Assembly: GCA_003952965.2 (NCBI GenBank)
Contig: CM025851.1
Location: forward strand, 20,398,822-20,462,821
DNA length: 64,000 nt
DNA from: Morella rubra
Lineage: Eukaryota > Streptophyta > Magnoliopsida > Fagales > Myricaceae
Direction of reading: 5' to 3'
This document shows positions 44,476-57,596 of this stretch, in pieces. Position 1 is the first letter of the stretch. The number at the start of each line of letters is the position of its first letter. The notes below the pieces were generated by a model, which saw only the letters and a program-made list of their open reading frames with translations, was not told the origin of the DNA and did no database searches. A program made the translations under genes and the position numbers.

Positions 44476-44863
44476 TTCTCCCGAAGCTCAGCAACTCCAC
44501 TGCTAAGCGGACTGAAAGAAGATAACGCATGGAGATCAGGACAGGAGAGGATCAGGAAAGGGATGATACGATACCAGCGATCCTAATCCTCGTTCTCCAT
44601 ACGACGACGTTTCTCGCTGGTGACTCGGGGGTGGAAACAGCATGGCACTCCTGCGCCCTTTTTTCACCACAAGTTAGTTGGCCCAGTCCAGTCAACTAGC
44701 AGCCAGAAATGAAAATTGAGGATATAGAAATCTGACGTGTCACATCCAAATCCCACCGGCCCCGGTCAAGTAATCAACCTGCTTCTCCGCTTCTCTCACC
44801 GGCCATTTGTATCCCAGCGTCCATCTCTCTCTCTCTCTCTCTCGATACGCTCAGTCAGAGAAG
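44476..44863. promoter_or_regulatory. Shared divergent promoter of YLMG2 and PAA2
   Basis: Only 388 bp separate the two start codons, so both leaders and core promoters must fit here. The PAA2 leader ends in a CT-rich tract (44823-44843). A TGACGTGTCA box (44733-44742), typical of bZIP binding, lies about 120 bp before the PAA2 start. No GTAC core, the copper-response element bound by SPL7, is seen. That agrees with reports that PAA2 is controlled by protein turnover under high copper rather than by SPL7 transcription (established for Arabidopsis). Binding is not shown here. Confidence 0.7.
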
Positions 44864-47800
44864 ATGAACACTGATCTACTACGGCTCTCTCTCTCGCCTC
44901 ACCAAAAGCTCTGCTTCAGCTACGGCTCAATTCCCATGGCCCAACGTTTTTGCTTCGAAACTCTAGTCCCGCGGAAACGGCGTCGCAACCTTTTCCTTTC
45001 AAAACGGTGCCGACGGGCAGCTCTTAATCTGTTCATCACAAACTCCCTCGAAATTGAACCTCTCATACAAAATGATTCGGTTACGCAAGAACGCACATGC
45101 AACGAGTCGTCAGTTCTTCTCGACGTCTCGGGAATGATGTGCGGGAGTTGCGTGTCCCGTGTCAAATCGGTCCTCTCCGCCGACGAACGAGTTGACTCAG
45201 TGGTAGTCAACATGTTGACCGAGACCGCGGCTGTGAGATTGAATCCCGAGATTGCGATGACCGATTTGTCTGCAAATGTTGCTGAGAGTTTAGCTGGGAG
45301 GCTCACGGAGTGTGGGTTTCCTTCGAAGAGGAGGGTTTCGGGAGTGGGAGTGGCGGAGAATGTGAAGAATTGGAAGGAGATGGCGAAGAAGAAGGAGGAA
45401 TTGCTAGCGAGGAGTCGAAATCGCGTGGCTTTCGCCTGGACTTTGGTGGCCTTGTGTTGCGGATCGCACGCTTCGCATATCTTGCATTCTCTTGGGATTT
45501 ACATCGCTCATGGTAATCTTTAGACTTCGAGCATATTGGAAACTATTCTCACTCCAAGATTTGCATTGATTTTTTTTTGTATTATTATTCTTTTTAAGTG
45601 GAGAGTGCTTTAATTTTCGACCTTTATTTCATTACTGATGGTTTAGGATCATTCTGGGACGTACTTCATAATTCGTATGTAAAGGGCGGCCTGTCTTTAG
45701 GGGCTCTATTGGGACCTGGACGAGGTCAGTAATTGTTTCTCTTTTCTCTTGTTCGGATACTTTGTACTACTTATTTTGTTCAGTATTCCATGTCTTGAGG
45801 GATATAACTTTTTAGAAAGAAAAAAGATTAATTTAACTAATTTGTCTACTGAGTTTTTGTTCTTCTATACTATTTCCTTAGGTCGGATCCTCATCTAGGC
45901 TCATCTATCTAGTTCTTTATATATTTGAAGTTTACTTTTCCAATCATTATTTTTTATTAGTAATGGAAAGAATGTGTTGCAGACTTGCTTTTTGATGGTC
46001 TAAGCGCATTCAAGAAGGGTTCACCAAATATGAATTCCTTAGTGGGATTTGGATCCATAGCTGCCTTTGTCATTAGCACGGTGAGACCCTTTCTGAAACC
46101 TTACATTCAGTTTGTCGCTTGTGATTCCAAGGTAGTCCGTTTTTTGTCTTCGTTCTAAGTTTTATAATCTTAAGCTTGTTTTCTTTTGTAGGTTTCTCTT
46201 CTTAACCCTGGGCTTGAATGGGATGCGTCGTTCTTTGAGGAACCGGTGAGTTGCTTTACTTCTGTTCTTTGCAGTATTTTCACATTGTCTTCTAAGGAGC
46301 TTGTTAGATTTTGAAGCCGATTCTGAGAAACCTGCAACTCTACGTGGCTGTTATAACCACCCATCTCATCCTGATATGTGAAAGCTAAGGAGTTTAATTC
46401 TAAAGTATGGTAGATAAAGATTCCTCAGGGATGGCTCCTGTGTTTTAGTATGCAGGTCATGCTTCTTGGTTTCGTGCTCCTAGGACGTTCTCTGGAAGAA
46501 AGGGCAAGAATCAGGGCATCAAGTGATATGAATGAACTTTTGGTAAGTTAAAATGTTCTCTGTGCCTCGAATTTCAACGTTAATCCAGTAATATTATATT
46601 GCTTTCTTCTTATGATATTGGCTTCTCTGCAATTTCCATAACTGCGGCCTTAGTGCCAACTTTTGTTTGCATTAGTGAGAAATATATTTGATCCTAGTAC
46701 AAGGGCTGCATGATTATTTGCTTTTATATCTTCCAATGTGGTTTATTTTTCTTAGTTCTATATGTGAAATGTTTCCAAAGGGTGATTTCAAGCACTCAGT
46801 GGATTTTTTTTAAAAGTTTTCTGATGCATTTTGACGTAAACTTAAGACTGCCAGTTATTCTGGTAACTAATATCTTTTTTCACTCTATTCTGCTCAACTT
46901 CATTTTATATAAAAGACAATGGTTCAAGCTGCTGAAGCACTCAATGCATTTTTCGTTTCATCCAGTCTCTCCGTGTCTCTGTTGTCTGATTAGGTCTAGA
47001 CTAGTGTCATGGCCACTATGAAGGCAGCATGGATACACATCCATTTTATTGAAAAGTACCATTTGCCCACAGCGATGAGCATGCTAGCATTAACATTTTT
47101 GAATTTCTATATTGGTGGAAAATATGGCACCTTGATTTACGTCATTAAATTCAGCACTATTTTGACTCGCACTTTTGTTGTTCTCTATGTCTCTTTGTAT
47201 AATTAAGTGACCAGGAAAGGTCATCAGCTGATTGATGTTTATCATGTGGGGTAGATGACCTTTACTCGAGTGTACAGGAAATTAGGAAATGCATGATGTG
47301 CTTTCTTATGTGCTCCTTATGGTATGCTGGGTAATTCAATCAACTCTTGTTTGATTTGTGTGTGATGGGTGTTTTTGCAGTCACTGATATCCACTCAGTC
47401 ACGACTTGTGATTATGTCCTCTGAAAGTGACTCAGATGCCGATACTGTACTTGGCTCTGATGCAGTATGTGTCGAGGTCCCAACTGATGACATTCGAGTT
47501 GGAGATTCTGTGTTGGTTTTGCCTGGAGAGACGTTTCCTATCGATGTGAGTGTTCAGAATATTTGGGTAGTTTCTTGGTTTAGAGGCAGTCATGATAAAA
47601 GAAACCCTAGGTCAACTGCTCTGTTGCCAGCTTTCATGTATATGGCCTGTGACTACATTTTCAAGCAAGAACAGAATAATATGTTTTTCTAGAAGTCCTG
47701 TTTGGATGATGTAGTTTCCTAGATAGTATTTGATGTAGTTTTTTTTAATGAAAATGTATTGAAGTTGGTGTGAAAAGGTGTTGGAATTTGTGTAAAAAAT

Positions 47801-50800
47801 TTGAGATTTTGATGTTTGGATGTAAAAAATTTTGAGTTTCTGAAAAAACTTCTTAAAAAGTTTAAAATATTTGGTATCTGAACATCACCCAAGTCTAGTG
47901 CTAGATATTTAATATTTGGACACTATTTTGGGTTTCTTCATGTGATTTTTGGCTGGGTTTTAAGGCAGAAGGGTTTAAGTTTCTTTAGGTATGGAAGAAA
48001 GAAATGGGATCTTGATGATGTTGGTGCTTTTTGAAACAAAAAAAGAAAGAAGAAGAAAAAAAGAACAAGACGAAATAGCCGAGACTATCGCACCTAGGTT
48101 TCCTAGTCACACCTAGAAAAGGTGAAGTTGCTCACACATTAAAAGATCAAAACCTGCTGGAAAACTTCATCAAAACCAAGAAATTTTGAAAGATTTTATA
48201 AGGCCTTTATATGGGGTGTTGCCAGTGCTATTCCACAAAAGTGGTTGCTAGATTAGAAAATAAAGTAAAGGAGAAACTACTTAGTCAAGTATAAACTGCT
48301 AGAACAAAATAGAAGAGGACTTCGAAACTTAAAATAAAAATCATTGGTCTCTGTTACAGTTAATTCCAATACATCTGGATATTATCTGATTACTCCTAGT
48401 TTAGGAGAACTTAGTCAAAACTGAAGAAACCAACTTTCTGACACCACTAAACACAAAGATAAGACTGAAAACATAGTTTTTCTGACACAAAAATAAGACT
48501 GATTATGAATAGGCTGAGAGTTTGTTGTATTGCTACTAGACCTGAGCTGAATGACCTAATTTTGAGTAAACTTGGTCTTTAAGTTTGCTCTTTGGGAGCT
48601 TCGGGCAGCATGCATTGCCCATGCAAGACATATTTATATCAAAAGTGGATGCATGCATATTGATTGGCCGCTGAAATCAAAATTGCTGGAACAGGGAAGA
48701 GTTCTTTCAGGAAGAAGTGTTGTGGATGAATCCATGCTTACAGGAGAATCACTTCCTGTGTTTAAGGAAAAAGGCCTCACAGTCTCTGCTGGGACGATAA
48801 ATTGGGTATGAATATGTATTCAGACATGAGAGTTATGTTATTCTTTATGCCTTTGATTCCTTTCTTTCGGGTGATAATTTCTCCTTCTGGTTATCTTTGA
48901 GAGGCGGATAAAAAATCTTTACATGAGTTGCACTATTCTTCTATATTTGGGACATATGAAATGGGCAATTGACACAGATGTTTAATTTTGACATTTTTCT
49001 CCTTGCGAAATCAAACATCAGTCATCCAAGCATGAATCCACCGGGGGCTCAGAGCACCCCCCACCCCCCTCTTTGCTCCTCTTCTGTAGGAGATTTTGGA
49101 AAATATATATTTTAGGCCGATGCATGGGCTGGCCCCCAATACTGATCCTTGCAAATAACAATTTGGCCCTGCTTAAAAACCAAAAAAAGCATAATCCTGT
49201 TTACATTTCACACTTGACAGAGCCTTCGATCTTGGGTTTTGTACTCTCTCTCCTCCTCACTCATCTTCTTTTTTTTTCGGTTTTTCAGCCCCACTTTCTC
49301 ACATTAAAACTTTTCCCACCTCTCAGCATTTGTTATTTTGTCTCTAGGACCTTCACAGGTGAAACTAAAGATTTTTAAAGTTGGACCGAAGCCTTAAGCA
49401 AAACACTCAGTTTGAATAGAATTAAAACCTCATAATTATTGAAATTACTTTTTTAGGCAATAGGTCAAATACTGACCTGAATTTACTTAACTAATTGCTG
49501 AAGTTGAAAACTTAGTCAAATACTGCTTTATATGATGACTCTTATGGTTGAATAAAAGGATTCTTCTCTCTGGACCTTAACTGATAGATTCCTCATGTTT
49601 AAGAGCACTACTGAAGAAACCACTATTGACTCCTGAAATCAAAGAGTCTGGGAAAACTTCTTTGAGGAAGATAATCAGAACTATCCTCTCCTCATTTGCT
49701 CTTTGGGAGCTTCGGGCAGCATGCATTGCCCATGCAAGACATATTTATATCAAAAGTGGATGCATGCATATTGATTGGCCGCTGAAATCAAAATTGCTGG
49801 AACAGGGAAGAGTTCTTTCAGGAAGAAGTGTTGTGGATGAATCCATGCTTACAGGAGAATCACTTCCTGTGTTTAAGGAAAAAGGCCTCACAGTCTCTGC
49901 TGGGACGATAAATTGGGTATGAATATGTATTCAGACATGAGAGTTATGTTATTCTTTATGCCTTTGATTCCTTTCTTTCGGGTGATAATTTCTCCTTCTG
50001 GTTATCTTTGAGAGGCGGATAAAAAATCTTTACATGAGTTGCACTATTCTTCTATATTTGGGACATATGAAATGGGCAATTGACACAGATGTTTAATTTT
50101 GACATTTTTCTCCTTGCGAAATCAAACATCAGTCATCCAAGCATGAATCCACCGGGGGCTCAGAGCACCCCCCACCCCCCTCTTTGCTCCTCTTCTGTAG
50201 GAGATTTTGGAAAATATATATTTTAGGCCGATGCATGGGCTGGCCCCCAATACTGATCCTTGCAAATAACAATTTGGCCCTGCTTAAAAACCAAAAAAAG
50301 CATAATCCTGTTTACATTTCACACTTGACAGAGCCTTCGATCTTGGGTTTTGTACTCTCTCTCCTCCTCACTCATCTTCTTTTTTTTTCGGTTTTTCAGC
50401 CCCACTTTCTCACATTAAAACTTTTCCCACCTCTCAGCATTTGTTATTTTGTCTCTAGGACCTTCACAGGTGAAAATTTTGGCAATAAAGATTTTTAAGA
50501 GTTGGACCGAAGCCTTAAGCTTTCTCTGTTGTAAGTGTTAATTGGTATTTTTTTTTTTTTCATGGAGAATAATGATTAAAAGGAAAAAAGAAGAAGATTG
50601 TTAGATTTTTTGTTTTCTATAGGTGTGCACATATGTTTGGACTCTGTATATACTTTTTAATAAAACATTTGGGTATTTGTGACTTTTGAAAATATCACTT
50701 TCCTTAAAATTGATTTTTCCATCTTATTGTTCTTCTTTCTGCATGATTCTAATTGAATAGGATTTTTTTTCCTCTATGTGCTGGACCTCTTGTTTATTTA

Positions 50801-53800
50801 ATTGGCCTTTTTGTTGTTTGAGGGATTGATGACTTTTATTTATTCGAGGTACATTGATTTTTATCAGTGCATTTGTTGATATTTTTCCTCTTCTTCTTTT
50901 TTTGTACATCTGAACATAAACTTGACAAGATAGATTGTTTATATGTGTTTACAGCTACATCCTCATTTTTACTACTGGATGGTGCCACGCAAAGCATGTT
51001 TTGTATAAGAACTCAAAAATCAAGTCTTGAATCAATTGTTTGAAACGAATTTGTTAGATTTTATTCAGAATTCTATCCTCTCCAAATAAACATCCTGACT
51101 TCGTCCCTGGATCCTGCATTACGCACTTGAGTTAATTCCTGGGATTTCACATTTATGGATCTTTTGATTTTCAATTTTCAATTACTCTTGTTAGAAGGGC
51201 ACTTATTTATTTCAGGATGGTCCTTTGAGGATTGAAGCCTCTTCTACTGGCACCACCTCAACGATATCCAAGATTTTTCGCATGGTTAGTAAACGATGTT
51301 GCTATGTTTTTGTTGTTTCATTTTGGTCCACATATGTAGCATGGAGCTGTTTTGAAATGCATCTTTATGTTTTAAGGAGGGTGATACCAGTACTCAAACC
51401 CAATCTCTAGATGTGTATTTCAAACTTTGTTCCCAGCTAAGTAATGTGATGAAAGGTTTAGCCAACAATAAGAATTGATCTCATCCCTCCTTTACCACTA
51501 TATTAGCAATTCACATAAGATTTGAATCTTATTAAAGTTGCATCAGCAAATCAATTAGTCTGGCCAAGTTGGATTGACAGTTATTGAGAATAAGTAGTTA
51601 TTGTCAGGTTGAGGATGCCCAAGGACATGAAGCACCTGTACAAAAGCTTGCAGATTCAATAGCTGGGCCATTTGTATACAGCGTAATGACTCTTTCAGCT
51701 GCCACATTTGCCTTTTGGTATGTGTTTTTGTGTCTTGTGACTGGTCCATACCACTTAAGATGTTTTAAATTTTGATGGAAGGTTGAATAGCACTAGGATT
51801 GAAAATTGCTAGGAATGCTAGAACTTTTCAATCTTCTGACGCTAAACAATTTAACTCAACATTGAAATTTATGACTCCATAAATGTATTGTTATCGTCTA
51901 CTTGTTTCTTACACCTCGTTGTATTTCATGTAAGGTATTATATTGGGACGCACATTTGTCCAGATGTTTTGCTCAATGACATTGCGGGGCCAGAAGGAGA
52001 TCCTTTGCTTCTGAGCTTGAAACTTGCTGTGGATGTATTGGTGAGTAATCGTGAACTTCTATCCAATTAACTACGAAGATCTTTCTCAACTTATTGACTT
52101 TAAACTATCTCCCAATTTTTCTCGACAGAGAGTTTTGGTACCTTAACATATTTATTGAATCATACAGAAATCTTCTTTTTCTCCATCTTTTTCTAGCTCT
52201 GAAAGATTGTCCGCACTAGTGATAGTTTTTCATCGTCCTTTTTTCCATGAAATATTCTTAAAGGCCAATCAGAATGATCATATGAAAGCCTTCCGAGGTT
52301 GAATGCATCTCTCATACACTTTCTTTTCTGATAGATGGAGAGATTTAATTTGTCCTAAGTGGTATTGTAGTAGTTCTCATTGATATAACAGGATTGGTAT
52401 CATGAGGTTCAATGACTGCAATTCATATTGCAAGGATAATCCAAAAGGCTTAATCTTATTGGTACAAAAGGGTATGTATCATGAGGTTCGATGCTTTAAT
52501 CGATCAATGACATGAAATGGATAATCTCATAAATAACTGATTCATCTCAGAATTAAACACATAATTATTCAAGATGGTTAAGGTTCTGATAAATAATTAT
52601 TCCAGATAGTGCGGACAAGAAATAGAGCTGCTTAAGTTGCTGTTAAACAGTTGCACAACATTACTGATTGCAAAAAATTTGTGTCCCATTTATTTGAAAA
52701 GCTGCTAGCATTTAAGACTCACCTCCAATTTAGTTGAATCCACTCCATCTCGTCATAGATTTGATTGATGCTATTGGCAGCGATTCATCCATGAATTCCA
52801 ATGCATGCAGGGAAAACATTTCTGGAGATGAAAAATGAGGAACATGTCAAAGAAAATTTTGAAAGACCCATCATTTATTTTGTTCATTAAGTTCATAAAA
52901 CTAACTCTTAATTTCCCTTCAGGTAGTTTCTTGCCCATGCGCGCTGGGTCTTGCCACACCCACAGCAATCCTAGTTGGCACCTCTCTTGGTACTTGATCC
53001 ACCTTATTCTTTATATTCCGTCAGATGTTTTGTCATGTAGACCTAGAATAGATATGCCAGAGAATCCTCCTGTTTTCATGCATTATGTCCTAAATTAACT
53101 TCATTTCTTTAAATAACCATGGGGGATGTGAAATGTGAAGTGATTGACGATACCAGTGGTCTATGACATTGAGGATCTGTGATAAAAGATGCTAAAGAGG
53201 GTAACTTCTAGTTCCAACTACACATCTGTGAGAAACTATATATGACCCTTGATGAATAAACGCTTTCATTTCTTCATACAACTACATATTTTGAGTAGTA
53301 AAAGGAAAGCATCACCTATTTTCATAAAGAGGGGAGAGTTTTTAATATGGGTTTACAGCATAAGGCAGTAAAAGCTCTATTTGTCTTTCCAATAGCCATA
53401 GATTATAAGTATGTTTGTCTAGCCCCTATATCATAAATGTTGTACTTAAATGACCTTCAACTTCCCTTGGTTGCATTTGGAACATGAACAGGAGCAAGAG
53501 AAGGACTTCTTATTAGAGGAGGAGATGTATTGCAACGCTTGGCCAGCATAGATTACGTTGCTCTAGACAAGGTGTTTTTTATGTATAGAACTTTGCCTCC
53601 CCCCCTCGGGGGGGTCTCTTTCTCTCTCTCCCTCTCTCCCTCATACACGAACAAATTTTTTAATGCGTTGAAGTTGGAAGATTTTTTACTCTCCATCATT
53701 TGAGTACTCTGCATCCTCACTCAACTTCTCCACTTTCAGACAGGGACCCTCACAGAAGGAAAACCTGCTGTTTCTGCTGTCGCTTCTCTCATCTATGAAG

Positions 53801-56736
53801 AATCTGAAATTCTTCGAATTGCTGCTGCAGTAGAGAAAACAGCATCACATCCTATTGCAAAGGCTATTGTAAGAAAAGCTGAAACGTTAAATTTGGATCT
53901 CCCAGTCACAAGGGGGCAATTAGTAGAACCAGGTTTTGGAACCTTAGCAGAAGTAGATGGGCATTTGGTCGCAATTGGTGCGTTAGAATGGGTTCATAAA
54001 CGGTTCCAAAGAAAAGCAAGCCCATCTGATCTAAGGAATCTAGAGCTAGTGGTGATGCAACATTCCTTGGAAGGCATATCATTGTCAAACTATTCAAAAA
54101 CAGTTGTCTATGTTGGCCGTGAAGGAGAAGGCATCATTGGCGCTATAGCAGTGTCTGATAGTTTACGAGATGATGCAAAATCTACTGTAACAAGGTAATT
54201 TGCTCCCATATAAGCTGACATAGTTGTGATAATGCCCGACTGTATGGACAAGATCTCTTTGTTATTTGATCCAATACCATTTCTGGATTCTAATTTTAAG
54301 TAGTAAGCAGCCATTAGCATCCTTGTCTACAAAAGCCATTCATTGTTGCTTCCAACGTCAGTCTGTTTCAAATTTTCCTCTTCCTGAACTTTCCTCTGCA
54401 TTTTGTTTAAGGGGATGGCATAACTCATCTAAATTCAATTCTTTTTGTTGAACCTTACCAAAAGAATCATTACGTTCCCCAGTGACCCAAAAACAAGTAG
54501 GTATGCCTACAATTTAGTAATGCGAACAGGAACGCCATTTCAAGGCCTCCAAAGAATTATGTTGTCCTTGTAAAGTAACTAAATGAAAAATAGACTTTAC
54601 ATTGTATGTTTGTGCATAAAAAAAATTATGTACTCGATATGTTTGCCAGCTTCCTCCTGATTTCTAGTCTTACACTTTCTATGTTGGGTTCTTTGTTCCA
54701 ATCCTCAGAATGGGAAGTTGTTTTCGTTTTCTTCAATTATATTGTCTTCTCTGCTATAGGTATTGGACACAGTGATTTGTCTAGTTTCATTCCATTTGTT
54801 GGATTAAGGATCGTGTTCTTTTTATTGTTTTTGCTGGATGTCTTATGCTTGCTATTCTTACCATGTCATTTCCTGCTTCATGTGCTTATGTTAATGCTAT
54901 GATGGGAAGGCTCCAGCAGAAGGGCATCAATGTAGTCCTCCTATCAGGAGACAGGGAAGAGGCAGTTGCAACTATTGCAAAGACAGTTGGAATCAGAAGT
55001 GATTCAATAAATGCCTCCTTGAGTCCACAGCAGAAATCTGGAGTGATCTCAGCTCTGAAATCTGCAGGACATCGTGTTGCCATGGTAACCATCTTCTACT
55101 GGATCCCTGAGTTATTCAAAATTTCTAGGACCATTTACTATATTCAATCATCAAATAGATCCAAGCTTGCTAGCAACTGTAAAACCTTGGTGGGCACCCA
55201 ACTTTCCTCAAAAATGTCAGTTAATGCACGCCAGCCTCTTAAAAAGCTATTGATTTGGTAGAAATGAATAGTGACGTATCCAGTTTTGTGAAGGTAGGTG
55301 ATGGCATAAATGATGCTCCATCTTTGGCTCTTGCGGATGTTGGGATTGCTTTGCAGATTGATGCACAAGAAACTGCTGCATCTGATGCTGCATCCATCGT
55401 GCTTCTAGGAAACAAACTTTCACAGGTGCGTTCTTTCAAATGTGAGGTTTCTCCTGTTTTATGCAACTCGTGCATTCAGGGCATTTTGCTGTTACAAAAA
55501 TTATGTCTACATCTAACAATGGAAATACGGGGCAAGGGATTTTTGCTATACATAAAGCTACAAGATCGGTTTTCATGTTCTTGATCTAAACATCTTAAGA
55601 TAAAGTCTTTTGCTGTAGCTTTTTTATATTGAGTGTAATTTTCATTCCTATATTCACTTTTTCCTTATAACATAGTCAGCACCATACTCTTTTTAGGGAT
55701 CAGAAGTAGCCATTCGCATTACAAAACTTTGGTCACATTCAGTATGTAAATTCCTGGTACTTCAATTTACACTGATTTCGTCATCACAGACACGGAAAGA
55801 GGGTGTGGTACATACTCATATGTCCTTGCATGGTATTAGCTTAGGTCTCAAGGCTGTTTCCATTTGAAATTTGTCATGTGAGAGAAGCTGATTATGACCT
55901 GAATTAGATCGAGTCTATTCTAAGACTAGTCGAACTAAACAATCCTGAAGAACCTTCTACAAGCTGCCAAAAAACAAAACAAATTGTTGCTTGCTGAAGG
56001 GTCAATTGAAAATTAATTGTATATTTGTTTTAGATGCGAAGGGTGGTGAGTGAATGGATTAACTTAAAGGCTTAATCTCTGGTAGCAGTAGATTGAAGCA
56101 TTCAATTTTTAATTCACCGCTGGAGTGGGCGTTGAAATCTTGTCTATGGTAATGAAGTTCTAATAAAATTGGAGACTTACAAATTGACAATGAACCTAGT
56201 GGGTGTTTTTCATCCTTTTATAGGGTCCAGTTCTTTCACAAAATGGGAAAAAGCCTGTGAGGCTTTCACGTTTTTATGTCCTGAGTTCTGTTTTTGGCAG
56301 GTTGTAGATGCTCTGGAACTTGCACAGGCAACAATGGCAAAAGTGTACCAAAATTTATCATGGGCCATAGCTTACAATGTTGTCGCTATTCCCATAGCCA
56401 CTGGAGCGCTCCTTCCCGGATATGATTTTGCCATGACACCTTCACTTTCAGGTCTGCAAAATTATTGATTCATCCAATTTGTTTCTCTGATCGGTATGGG
56501 TATAAAAAGCCATGTTCCATGCTGATCTTGTGGGACATGCGCATGCCTTTCTTTTCTGAATAAATTAGGGTAACACCTAGCATTCAATGGTCTCTTAAAT
56601 GTTCTTTCCCAATTTTGAAAGAATAAGTACGATGTTTGGTTGGACAGGTGGTTTGATGGCTATGAGCTCAATATTTGTTGTCACCAACTCGTTGCTCTTA
56701 CAGCGCCATGGGTCTCAGAGAACCAGAAAGGATTAG
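44864..56736 (+). CDS. PAA2: Copper-transporting P1B-type ATPase PAA2/HMA8, chloroplast thylakoid
   Basis: It pumps Cu+ into the thylakoid lumen for plastocyanin. Exons: 44864-45512, 45647-45724, 45983-46080, 46192-46245, 46456-46542, 47381-47545, 48695-48805 (with a second copy 49806-49916), 51216-51284, 51608-51717, 51935-52040, 52923-52989, 53492-53571, 53740-54194, 54910-55084, 55294-55425, 56301-56451, 56648-56736. All junctions are GT-AG and in phase. With one exon 7 the protein is 891 aa (Arabidopsis about 883); with both, 928. Residues (one exon 7): basic transit region 1-75; HMA domain with MCGSC (C93, C96); actuator TGES 393-396; ion-site CPC 513-515; phosphorylation DKTGT at D557, split by intron 12; HP at 595-596; GDGINDAPS from 770; C-terminal helices. 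All catalytic motifs are intact, so the gene looks functional. Confidence 0.95.
47698..47892. mobile_element. hAT-type MITE-like repeat in PAA2 intron 6
   Basis: It runs from GTCCTGTTTGGATGATG to TCTGAACATCACCC, ends that are roughly inverted. The middle (TGAAGTTGGTGTGAAAAGGT and GATTTTGATGTTTGGATGTA) resembles the left arm of the composite unit near 10560-10640. This links the two by a shared interspersed repeat. No clear 8-bp duplication was found. Confidence 0.45.
48584..49399 (+). repeat. PAA2 exon-7 block, copy A (816 bp)
   Basis: It starts TTTGCTCTTTGGGAGC and ends CGAAGCCTTAAGC. It contains 111 bp of acceptor-side intron, exon 7a (48695-48805, acceptor GGAACAG, donor GTATGA) and about 590 bp of the following intron. 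By eye it is identical to copy B except near its right end, where copy B has about 10 extra bases. Confidence 0.95.
49695..50520 (+). repeat. PAA2 exon-7 block, copy B (826 bp)
   Basis: Direct copy of 48584-49399 at an offset of 1111 bp, with exon 7b at 49806-49916 and the same splice sites. It differs by an extra ATTTTGGCAA-type segment near 50476 and a 2-base change soon after. The 295-bp spacer between the copies (49400-49694) occurs only once, so this is not a simple head-to-tail tandem. Confidence 0.95.
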
Positions 56737-57596
56737 CTTTGAATCAGATACGAAAAATTACTCCTCGGTTAGAATGTCCAGATGAGTCCGTTTCTCTAAA
56801 AAGAAAAACGTGTACCATGATAAAGAAGTCCCATAAAGTTGTTTCTTTTGTGTTATGATTTTTCTCAATTTTTTCTTTTCTCTTTGATGTTACGCAGATC
56901 ACTGATGTACAACAAGATCTCATCCCCTACTCCATTCTTTTGTGTAGTAAAAGCCAGAACTTCCAAACAAAGATAATATATTGTAGATCTGTATAAGGGT
57001 AGATATTCTCTTTCAGGCCCATGAAAGATACTCATAGCATTTCACAGTTGGAAATATAGAAAAGCAAGCACAAGACATCATCATCGACACGTACTGTTCA
57101 GGAATTATTATCATTGAGCTTCCAACTCCATTATTATCATCATTTAGACCTTGGGAGTTCCCCATATTGTTTAGTAAGCTTTTTATCCATGGATGCAAAG
57201 TCCCCAAAACTTTTAAGCACAAAATTCAAAGAGAAAAATAAGTTGTCTCGCACATCTGGGTACCACCATGTGAGTCTTTTGTAGCAGTGAATCTAAAGAA
57301 ATTTCATGTCTGTCAGACTACCACATTGGAGAGGCAAAAGAATGAAAAGAGCCGATCATTTGGGAGTACTGTGGAAGCAGTAACTGAAGCAGTCATCTTT
57401 TAGAAGAGAGGTCGGGCTGCTTGAAAGTGGTCTGAGGGTTTGTTGCAGCATTTTTGTTCGTGTTAAATCTCCCGCTTGTGCCAATTGCTTTCGGAGCCGA
57501 AGAGACTAGAGAGCGGATGAACCGCTTGTTGCGGACAGCAGCATTATTATTGTCCATTACTCTGGAATGTGTTCCAACTGTCACTTACAACAACAG
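56737..57596. other. PAA2 3' untranslated and downstream region
   Basis: Presumed 3' untranslated region, then intergenic DNA. A 63-codon minus-strand frame (57584-57393) includes RNKRFIRSLVSSAPKAIGTS; it has no recognisable family and is not called as a gene. Confidence 0.5.

Noticed and set aside
48572-48811. Extended frame upstream of exon 7a as a longer exon
   Set aside because: The upstream residues have no counterpart in PAA2 proteins, and the acceptor at 48694/48695 restores the known [11 protein letters not shown] join.
57393-57584. 63-codon minus-strand frame downstream of PAA2
   Set aside because: Plausible composition but no recognised family, no leader and no second exon; left uncalled.
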